The position numbers and the translations under genes were made by a program. From Mytilus galloprovincialis (Eukaryota > Mollusca > Bivalvia > Mytilida > Mytilidae), in assembly GCF_965363235.1 (NCBI RefSeq), contig NC_134846.1, positions 60,129,121-60,193,120 of the forward strand: a stretch of 64,000 bases of DNA, in the 5' to 3' direction. Below are positions 11,019 through 23,000 of the stretch, piece after piece (the first letter of the stretch is position 1; each line of letters starts with the position of its first letter). The notes beneath the pieces are model-generated. The model saw only the letters and a program-made list of their open reading frames with translations. It was not told the origin of the DNA and ran no database searches.

Positions 11019-14000
11019 ATGACAACGAGTTTACTAGAGCATGGTTTAAATGGTTTAAATGCAAAGCAAATTCTGCGGCTGCTTTTTCGAAAGTTCCGAG
11101 ATTTATGTAATCTACGTTGTATATCGATTATAGGACTTGCTTTTCTGATTGTCCAGTTCTTGCTTCTAATTCTGTATGGACACACACGATGCGAAGGCGA
11201 AATCTGTGTAACCGAAAGTAGAAATACTTCCTCTTTCTACAGTATCTTTTTTTGGAACTGGAGAAAAAAAGGACCTCTCTTACCATTATGCCCAACAATA
11301 CCACCTGGCCTTTGTAAGTATTCAAAAATAATACAGAAACACGATATACAGCATGTACAGAGAAGGGATCAATAAATGCACACAAAAAAACAAATATAAA
11401 AAACAAACGTCATGTATGTTTTATTATTTTTAGTAAAAGTGTGGGGGGAAAAGTGTCACTCCCAAAAAAACATAGTAATATTTTTTTTTTTCACATTTGG
11501 CAAATCAAGAAAAACACACGTACTGCGTCTTTATTTTATTGATTCGTAAATCAATGATAATATATATGAATCGTATTTTTTGGGGTTTTTTTTTGTTTTA
11601 TTTTTAATCATAAAAAAATCAAAATATGAAATAGATCGCAGTTCATGTTTCAATTTGAAAAACTAAAATGGACGAAACGAAAGTATGGTTGTATCATAAA
11701 AAAAAGAACGATAATTGACATAGCTACGGAACTCAGAACTTTTTTTATATTTTTAGATGGTTATATCAAACCAAGCACTGAAGTTTTAACTTGGGCCGAG
11801 CTCGAGTCAAAGTTTTTGAACCTGCATTATGGAGGGCGATATAAACCACCTAACTGCACATCCCGACACAGAGTGGCCATCATAGTACCATTCAGAGATC
11901 GGGAAATACATCTGAAGATTTTCCTAAATAATCTTCATCCTATATTGCAGAGACAGCAGATAGAATACGGAATATATGTTGTAGATCTAGTAAGTAAGAT
12001 AGATCTACAAGTAAAACATGTTAATTCAAATGACCATTTTTTAACGCTACTTTTAGGGGTTTTTAGTGTGAAGTCCATACGTCCAAAACTTGGTTTCTGT
12101 TCTCTAACTTTGCCTCAACCAAATGATATGAAACTTATACACAATGCTTATTACCCCAAAACACAGGTCAAGTTTGAATTTTGGTGGCGTCACTTTTACC
12201 ATTCTATAAGAATTCCCCTTTACAAATGAAAAAAAGTATTTTTTTGTTTCTGTTCTCTAACTTTTGTTTGCCTCAACCAAATGGTATTAAACTTATACAT
12301 TGCCTCAACCAAATGATATAAAACTTATACACAATGCTTATTACCGCAAAACACAGGTCAAGTTTGAATTTGGGGCTGGCTCTAGTCAGACTGGTTCCGT
12401 TACAATTTTTTTCTCGAAATTTACAAGCAAACGACTGACATTTTATTATTCAAACGGCAGAAAGAGACTGAAAAAAGCTAGACCTTGAAATCATTTAGAT
12501 TTTATATTCGTGTTAATTTACACTTGCATGGGCATTCAGTGGTACTGTGTGTGTGATTTTTTTTTGTGTGTTTGTAGTTGGAAATAATGTACATGTACAA
12601 ATTGGGAGACAAAACGATTAAAATAGAATTTAAAAAATAGCCTTTTGATGCACTGATTGGCATATTGCTCACATACTAGGCGTCGGGGAAAACCAGAGGA
12701 GTTTCACAATCTGAAAAGGAGTTTTTAGAACAAGTATACAAGTATATACATTTAAATAAGAAGTGTTTGCATTTCTTTGTGTGGATAAAAAAAACTACTA
12801 GTATATTTATGTACATTGTCGGAAAATATTTATTGTATTTGTACGAGCTTTAGAAACACGACGAAAAGGGACTCGCCGAGCTTTTCACTTGTTTCGTAAT
12901 GAGTACAAATACATTTTATATTTCTGTAAAAAATATGGTAATCTGGTCTTCTTCCGATCGTCAGTAAAACGCTTGCCAAAGTGGGGCGTCCGTTTAGATG
13001 TGCGGGATATATCAAGTTTGCAGCACGTCCGGTCAGAATGGGGACGTTAAATCCGATGTCTCGTGTAAAGAGAGTGCAACGCTATTTGCACGTTAAGAAC
13101 CCTTGCAACAACTCTTTGAGGGGTCCGTAGGTGGCCTGTTGCAAGGGAACATTTCTTTCCCTATTCAATATACCCTTATTTTCTAGTGTCAGTCTAAATT
13201 TCCTTGACCATCATCTTTGATGTCCTCTATTACAAAACCTTCCTAGTGTATTTATAATAAACTTGTTCTCGTCCTGAACATGCATGAAATATTCACCACT
13301 GGATGTTATGCAACCAACAATCAATCAACCAATCCTCCAATTTACACCCGTCACATGAAACTTTAGTTGTTAAAATTTAAATCATTGCCTCTATTCTTTT
13401 CAAAGAAATCGACATAGTTAAAACACGGACTGCGAAGAGGACCAACAATGAACAGTTACGCCAAACGAAATATCTACGTTTCAACGCTTGCTCATTATGG
13501 AAGTGGGATAACATGAGACTTTGTTTGCAAAAGTACAAGTCTAAATAAAACAAAAAAAATATTTGTATACATGTTATTTGTACAAACGTTGGCTGATAGA
13601 ATGATAAATGGAGATATGGGATATGCAAATTATAAGATAGCAACATCTATTTAACGACATCAAAACCAAAGATATCAAGAAAATCGTGACTAAGCTAGTA
13701 TGATTGTGTAGTATAATTATCCCAGTAACATTTCAGTCTCTTAGTACATATTTGTTTAAGTCTTAGAACTTTTGTTCTTCTGGAGAAAATCCAAACCATA
13801 ATGATATAAGGAGATGCGGTACAATTGCCCCAGTTAATCAACTTTCCACCAAAGACGAAATGACGGAAATGTTAGCTTGTTTACATTGCAACTACATTGT
13901 AGATCTCCATATTGCCATTCCATTATATCAACTGCTTATTCTAGAATATGTATTGTCACCAAATTCCTAATAGAGCACATATCATATTGTTTAATCCATG

Positions 14001-17000
14001 TCCGTTCGTCCGTCAATCACGCACTTGGTATATATAGGGTTTACACGGCTAATTATTTAGGACTACAGTCTGTTTGCTTCAGCTTTTAAATCATGTACCT
14101 GGTGTTACTACTCATTTTAAAAGTGCGCATATCGTCTGGATTTTCTCTTTTTGTTCTGTTTATGACGAGTTGCTGGATAAGGCATTTGGATAAGATATAA
14201 AGGCACGCAGGGTACAGACTCAGGCTTACATGTCCTACATGTGGAAGTTCAATCCGAAACTTTTATATTTCGCAGTTGGTTTTACTCATATAAAGAATGC
14301 ATATATGATATCAAGATTTGTTTTGCATATATTTTTTCACAAATGACAGAATGTTGAACTTTGTGAAATTTGCGTACAGTTTGCAAGGTTTGTCCGACTT
14401 GCTGGTTAAACAATTCACACATTTACATCACGCAGTCTAAGTACACTATACTTATGATTGTATCAAGTCAAGACTATGACAGCTGTTTATCATTCTTTTG
14501 CTGTTCTTGGGATTATGATTTCGTCATTTGATAAGGGAATTTTTCGTTTTTAATTTTTCTTGGAGTTTTGTTATTTAATTTTTAGAATGTGTACTTTATC
14601 TTCGAGATTTTATCAGGATCGTTATTTTCCCTCATAATTTTCACAACTAATTGAAAGTTTAACCTTTTTTGACTGGTGCATTTAATGTATCTTTTATAAA
14701 CAATTGTTTTCAAAATTGTAATGTATCGTCCCGAACATGCATGAACTATTTGCCACTGAACGTTTTAACAACCCTCAAACCGAGCAATTAAAAAACTGTT
14801 AACTGAATAAAATTTTGAAGTACTCTATTTCTGCTTGGATACAGCGATGACACCACCATCTTCTAATATTATGGAGTTAAAAAATCAGTAATTCGAATGA
14901 ATCTGACGTGAAATTGTTCATATTATTTTCAGGTGAACTTTTTTTCATGATTTTAAATTAAATTATAGAATTAAGATATTATTTGAATAATTCTATTTTA
15001 AATTTATGCGAATTTACCGTGTACAAATTCCCGTTGATTTATGCAAGAACTATTATCATAAGATTCATGTGGAACCAACCAGACTGAGTTCACGCAAGTT
15101 TCAAGTTTGCTCGTTTGGTGTGAAAGTCAGACGAGAATAATGTTATTTCATGTGAGTGAAATTTCCATGTACAGTGCGAAATAAAATTATATCAGTTGAA
15201 TTTTATATTGCATAACTAGAAAATTTACGAAACCCGACAGGGGATATGAAAATAAGATAATCACCATTCAGATCCCGACAATATTTTGTTTTCCATGTCT
15301 CTAAGTAGGGATAACGTTATACTCTGAATAATATAACGTCACGCGTTTTCGTTCGAATTCGAGGCGGTATCGATCAACTTTGAAGCCATTTATCTCAAAA
15401 ACAAGGATGGTGACATATGATTTTCTATACGTGTATGGATTCAGTGTGCAATCCTGGATATCATGTTAGTTTTTTGTTTTTCTCCGTATATAAGAACATA
15501 GCCATCCATTGGAAAATCGAAAAAAGGTAAGCCGAAAAAAGGCATTTCCCCTATATACCTATGTAAAATTGTCGCCAAAATTCACATTTTCTTATGAAAT
15601 TACAAAGAAAACAAAAATGGTGACCCCCATTTTTTATTACATATTCCGATGTAACTCGATACAAAGACCACGTTTGCCAAAAAGTTTGGAAATCGGGAGA
15701 TATGCCATTCGGTATCGTGTTACCTTAAACGTTTTGAAACAAATGATATCTGTGATCGAATATTTGACGAAAAAAATCTTAAAATACATAAGATGACAAA
15801 CAAACAAAAAAATAGCAATTGAAATTACAATGAATATTTTGTTATTGTATAGGAGACAATATGATATCTATAAAATTCCAACAAAATCAAATGACGATTT
15901 TGATACAAATATGGTCGGGAATTGATAATATAACACATATCTGTTATAAAAATGTCAATGATGTAATTGTTAAAAGATTTTTTTTTAGATTGGAGTTTTC
16001 ATCCTTTGTCCATAATTATAGTTGTACCAACTATAATCAATGCTTTATACAATGCCATGTTCATTCAAAAAAATAAATCAATATTTACCCTACGTTGCTT
16101 ACAAGCACTTTGATTAATGTTCTTCAGTTTTGTCCATTTATTACTTTATTATATACAAGTGGGGACATCATGTGTGTACCATGGACACATTCCCCATTAA
16201 TTTTCCCATACATTCAAAGACTACTGCATATTTAATTTAAACATTTTCTTTAAACACGTAACCCTTCTTTTCATTTCAGGATTTAAAAGTTCAATTTAAC
16301 AGAGCTTTACTGTTGAATGTTGGCGTTTTAGAATCTTTACGACTACACGACTATCAATGCTTTATATTTCATGACGTGGATTTACTGCCAGAAAATGATA
16401 ATAATTTATACACCTGTCCAGATAATCCTAGACATATGTCCGTAGCCGTGAATCGGCTAAAGTATAAGTAAGTTGAAACAATCGATATTCAATTGTAGAC
16501 ATCTGACATATGTCAGTAGCCGTGATTAGGCTCATGTACACGTAAGTTGAAACAATTGATATTCAAATGCAGTCATTTGACATGTGTCAGTAGCCGTAAA
16601 CTGGCTACAGAAAGAGTAAAATGAACAATTGATATTCAAATGCGGACGTCTGACATATGATAGTAACCTTGAATCGGCTCATGTTTAAGTAAGTTGAAAC
16701 AATCGATAACCAAATTTAGACATCTGACATGTGTCCGCAGTTGTTAATCAGCTAAAGTACATGTAAGATGAAACAATCGATATTCAAATGTAGACGTCTG
16801 TCATATGACAGTAGACGTGAATCGGCTACATTACAAGTGAGTAGAAACAATCGATATATTCAAATGTAACATCTGACATGTGTCAGTAGACGTGGATCGG
16901 CTCAAGTACAAGTAAGATGAAACAATTCATATTCAAATATTGTCATTTAATATGTGTCAGTAGCTGTAAATCGGCTCCAGTACAAGTAAGTTGAAACAAT

Positions 17001-20000
17001 CGGTATTCAAATGTGGTCATTTGACATGTGTTAGTAGCAATGAATTGACTAATCTACAAGTAAGTTGAAACAATCGACATGCAACTGTAGACATTTTACA
17101 TATGTCAGTAGACGTGAATCGGCTAAAGTACAAGTAAGTTGAAACAAATGATAAGCAAATGTAGACATCTGACATGTTTCAGTAGACGTGAATCGGCTAA
17201 AGTACAAGTAAGATGAAACAATCGATATTCAAATGTAGACATGTTACATATGTCAGTAGCCTTGATTCCGCAAAAGTACAAGTAAGTTGAAACAATCGAT
17301 ATGCAACTGTAGACATCTTACATATGTCAGTAGCTGTGAATCGACTGTACAAGTAAGTTGAAACTCTTTTGAAACAAACGATATGCAAATGAAGACATCT
17401 GACATGTGTCAGTAGCCGTGAATCGACTAAAGTACAAGTAAGATGAAACAATCGATATTCAAATGTAGTTTTCTCGTTTGAATTGTTTTGCATTGTCATA
17501 TCTGGGCCTTTTATAGATGACTATGCGGTATGGGCTTTGCTCATTGTTGAAGGCCGTACGGTGACCTATAGTTGTTAATGTCTGTGTCATTTTGGTCTCT
17601 TGTGGACAGTTTTCTCATTTGCAATCATACCACATCTTCTTTTTCATATCTTGCATATGTCAGTAGCCTTAATTCGGCAAAAGTACAAGTAAGTTGAAAC
17701 AATCCATATTCAGATGTAGACATTTGACATATGATAGAAGACGTTCATCGGCTGATGTACAAGTAGGTTGAAACAATCGATAATCAATATTGTAAACGTC
17801 TGACATGTGTCCGCACATGTGACCGCAGTTGTGAATCAGTTAAAGTACAAGTAAGATGAAACAATCGATATTCAAATGTAGACATCTGACATATGTCAGT
17901 AGACGTGGATATGCTAAAGTACAAGTAAGATGAAACAATCGATATTCAAATGTGGTCATTTGATATGTGTCAGTAGCCGTAAATCGGCTACAGTACAAGT
18001 AAGTTGAAATAATCAATATTCAAATGTTGACTTCTGACATGTGTCCGTAGTCGTGAATCTGCTACAGTACAAGTATTAAGTTAAAACCATCGATATTCAA
18101 ATGTAGACATGTGACATAAGTCATCAAAAGTGCACGATTGATTAAATATAACGTAAACAAATGTAATTTGACGAGAGTTATCAAAATAATTCCATACATA
18201 ATAATATTTGTATTCATAAGTTGTAATGTACGACATTCATGGTCTTCATGGTCCTACAAAAGAAAAAAATGAACAGACGTATGTATTAAATTAGTGGCAA
18301 TTATTGGTACGAGAGAAAAAATACAGTCAAGTTAACTTTTTTGTCTTCGTAAAGTCCAAATGATACATATTGTTATGACCTAAGAAGATATAGTTCTATA
18401 GCTTGTAAAAGGTATTTTCAGTTTCTTTCCATTGTAACAATTAATAAAAGTATAGATACAGAGTTTGTTGTTGATAAATTGTCCTTGATTTCACATTCAT
18501 ATATGTATAAACATTAATTTCCTATTGTTTAGACTGCCATATGATAAGATATTCGGAGGTGTGGCAGCTATATCGAAAGAAGACTTTTTAAAGGTCAACG
18601 GTTACTCTAACAGGTACTTTGGTTGGGGAGGAGAAGATGATGACATGTTTAATAGGTAAGAGTCCTGAAAGACACTCCATTTTCAATATTCCGTAGACAG
18701 TCGACTTTTATGTATCATGCATCTCTGACATTATTCAAGTTTATTATATAATCGGAATGTGTTTTGCTATTGGTTCGACTTGCAAATTTTATTGAAGCAG
18801 GACAGTTCCGTTAAAGCAAGACAAATTTAATCACTTAAAGTTAGATATAACAATTAAAGTGACATGCCAATAGAAAATTTCTCCAAGTAATATCACAATA
18901 GATATATATAGATATAGACCTCTGACTAAAAAAATAGCTGTCATACGTAAGTATATCAAAAGGCAAAACAAACAAAAATGGAAATGATGTAACCTCTTAT
19001 AAAAACAGACATTTCGCTCACCTGAACATATATGTATATTTTTTTCAGAATTAACGCAATGAATTTGACCATTACAAGATATCATCCTGGTATTGCTAGA
19101 TATATAATGTTGCCGCATGCAAAACAAGAAGAAAATTTAGCCAGGTAAATAGTGATCAATAATATTTTTTTTTATCTTCATACGAAAAAAAAAGTTTGAT
19201 TATAAATTTATAATCTTCACTTAAACTTCGAAAACTACGGAAGCGTATTTGGGACATAGAAAAAATAAAATTGGCAGTGAACTTTTTTTTCAAAGTCGAA
19301 ATTTTGACATTCCAAATCTTAAAATTTCGACTTTAACTCGAAATTTTAACTTTTCTTATCTTGAAATTTTGACTTTCTAAAATCTTGAAATTTCGACTTT
19401 TTAAAAAGTCGAAAATTTGACTTTTTTAGAATTCGAAATTTTGACTTTATGAAAAGTCGAAATTTGGACTTTAAACTCGAAATTTCAACTTTTTCAGTAT
19501 TTATACGTTTGCGATTTTCACATTCACAGTCATTTATATCAGCAAGCGGAGAGCTATATACATCATAAACTTGATAAGCATATTTTAATAAACTAAACCA
19601 TTTTTTAGAGATTATTTAAGATAGAAAATCTTGTTTTTGCCGAAGAATAAATAAGATATGTTTCACGTTCAAATACATATTTCAAGTCTGGACTTCAGAT
19701 ATGTGTATCAAGACAACCCCGTTATTCCGACATACCTATATATTACGACATACTTTTTTCAACAGTCTACTATATAAAGATAAGGGTTAATAGTTGTGTC
19801 ATAAGAATGCCAACTTGTAGAGAATGTTCCAGAAAAAAGAACCAACATTACAAAATTCCAAAATTATACTAGAAAACTGAGCAGCTCATTGGTCGTCCTG
19901 AATATACATGGCATTTTTGGCTACTTGATTTATCATTGTTTAAACAAGGCAAAGTCAGTGTCTTGCTATTGGGAAACCAAACAAGCCTTTGAAACTGTAA

Positions 20001-23000
20001 TTGCTAACTGTCCTCAGATCTGACGATCCTATGACAGTGTCGTGTAAAACTAAAACATGGAATATGGGAAACTCAACTGGGAAAACATTTTTTTTTTCTG
20101 TCAACATGCATGTTCCGAATGAAACTCTTCAATATTAAATGCTTATCCATATCTTAATTTAAGAACAAAACCAATTTCTGAATAAAATTGCCAAAATGTG
20201 TGGATGACGCTTAAATAATTTGCGCCCATGTCTATTCCTTCTAAAATTGTAATAACTGTGTTTGAATACCAACATCAAAGTTTTAAAAGGACTTAGAAAA
20301 AGTCAAAATTTCGAGATTTCAGAAGTCAAAATTTTAACTTTTAAATAAAAATTTCGAGATTTTAAAAGATGAAATTTTGAGTTCACAGCCGAAATTTGGA
20401 GTTTAAAAAAAGTGGACATTTTGAGTTTAAAATAAGTCGAAATTTCGAGTTTTAAAAAAGTAAAAATTTCGACCTTTCAAAAAGTCGAAATTTCAACATT
20501 TTAGAAAGTCAAAATTTCAAGTTTAAGTCAAAATTTCGAGATTTGAAAAGTCAAAATTTCAAGTTATAGTCAAAATTTCAAGTTATAGTCAACATTTCGA
20601 GATTTAAAATGTCAAAATATCGTCTTTGAAAAAAAAGTTCATTGCCAATTTTATTTTTTGTTATGTCCCTAATACGCTTCCGTAGAAAACAACTTTCAAG
20701 TTTAAATCGAGTAATGTCAAAATCCTGCAGTCTAAGATAAATCAATACAAAAGATTGAAAACGAAACAGCTGATCTTATTGCTTCACGTGTACACAGTTA
20801 TTAAATAAAATAATGAATAAATTGTAAAATAAAGGGAAATAGCCAACTTATACTTGAGATTGATATAGCTTAAATTGTAACTAAAATATAAGTTATAAAT
20901 AATTATGGGTACGACTTGGACCATTACTTCTTTATTCAGAGAAAACGAATTATTTCAAAGGGGCATTAGCTACGACATTTAAAATAATAAAATATGATTA
21001 TTTTTGGATTAGTCATTAATGAAAGTGAAAAAGTTAAATAATAATTTGCTTTTTAGCAGCGTAGTTGGTCAGTTTTATCAAAATACGCAATCACTTGCAA
21101 ATAGAAATGCGACAGCATTGAATCATGGTACTCCTTAGATGGAAATTCGTTACGCATGTATTCGGCTATTTAAGTTAAGGAAAAGAATGTCAATATTGAA
21201 AGTGAAATAAGTATAAACAATTTGGTTGACTTATACAGATGAAAACGATGATAAACATTCTTTTCAACCTATATTATGAAATCAGACCTAGAAAAATCCA
21301 ATTGCACTTTGTCGTTATCTATTGTCTGCAGTCGTCTAAAAGTGGTCTTCACGATGGTTAATTAGATGACGTCTAGCCAAAATTACATACGGAAATGTTG
21401 ATACATATTATCGAGTCCTTGCACTGTTAATTGCATCTTTATTTTCGACTTTTTATAGTAAAAGTGAATAGAAATCCGCTATGAAATTTTAACACAATGT
21501 TTATGACCACAAAAGGAAGGTTGGGATTGATTTTGGAAGTTTTGGTTCCAACAGTTTGGGAATTAGGGGCCAAAAAGAGCCCAAATAAGCATTTTCTTGG
21601 TTTTTATACGCCGACGGCAAAAATTTTAATTTTTCGTCGTATATTGCTATCACGTTGGCGTCGTCGTCCTGCGTCGTCGTCGTCGTCCGAATACTTTTAG
21701 TTTTCGCACTCTAACTTTAGTAAAAGTGAATAGAAATCAATGAAATTTTAACACAAGGTTTATGACCATAAAAGGAAGGTTGGGATTGATTTTGGGAGTT
21801 TTGGTCCCAACATTTTAGGAATTAGGGACCAAAAAGGGCCCAAATAAGCATTTTCTTGGTTTTCGCACTATAACTTTAGTTTGAGTGAATAGAAATCTAT
21901 GAAATTTTGACACAAGGTTTATGACCACAAAAGGAAGGTTGGGATTGATTTTGGGAGTTTTGGTTCAAACAGTTTAGGAATTAAGGGCCAAAAAAGGGCC
22001 CAAATAAGCATTATTCTTGGTTTTCGCACAATAACTTTAGTATAAGTAAATAGAAATCAATGAAATTTAAACACAAGGTTTATGACCATAAAAGGAAGGT
22101 TGGGTTTGATTTTGGGAGTTTTGGTCCCAACAGTTTAGGAATAAGGGGCCCAAAGGTTCCAAAATTGAACTTTGTGTGATTTCATCAAAAATTGAATAAT
22201 TGGGGTTTTTTGATATGCCGAATCTAACTATGTATGTAGATTCTTAATTTAAGGTCCAAAGGGTCCAAAATTAATCTTAGTTTGATTTTAACAAAAATTG
22301 AATCCTTGGGGTTCTTTGATATGCTGAATTTAAAAATGTACTTAGATTTTTAATTATTGGCCTAGTTTTCAAGTTGGTCCAAATGGGGGTCCAAAATTAA
22401 ACTTTGTTTGATTTCATCAAAAATTGAATAAATGGGTTCTTTGATATGCCAAATCTAACTGTGTATGTAGATTCTTAATTTTTGGTCCAGTTTTCAAATT
22501 GGTCTACATTAAGGTCCAAAGGGTCCAAAATTAAACTAAGTTTGATTTTAACAAAAAATTAAATTCTTGGGCTTATTTGATATGCTTTATTTAAACATGT
22601 ACTTTGATTTTTGATTATGGGCCCAGTTTTCAAGTTGGTCCAAATCAGGATTCCATATCAAGTATTGTGCAATAGCAAGAAATTTTCAATTGCACAGTAT
22701 TGCACAATAGCAAGTAATATCTTAATTGCACAATATTGTGCAATAGCAATTTATTTTCAATTGGAGTTATCTTTCTTTGTATAGAATAGTAGTTGATAAT
22801 ATATGTTGGAAATTTGCCAGACATTACTATGATGTCATTTTCTATTTTTATTTGCCAATAACTTTATGTAAATAACTTCATTGGAAATTTGCCAATATAA
22901 AATGTTGCTGATGAGGCTTTTTTTCCTTATCTTATCTAAAATGTTTTTAGATAATGTATGTTGGACATTTGCCAGACATGACTATGATGTCATTTTCTAT

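Noticed and set aside
11645-12229. 194-codon open frame as a separate gene
   Set aside because: It is exon 2 of the glycosyltransferase gene read through both neighbouring introns; splice sites at 11757 and 11989 trim it.
17197-17499. 100-codon minus-strand frame with repeated LFHLTCT-like segments
   Set aside because: Translation of the 74-bp minisatellite on the opposite strand.
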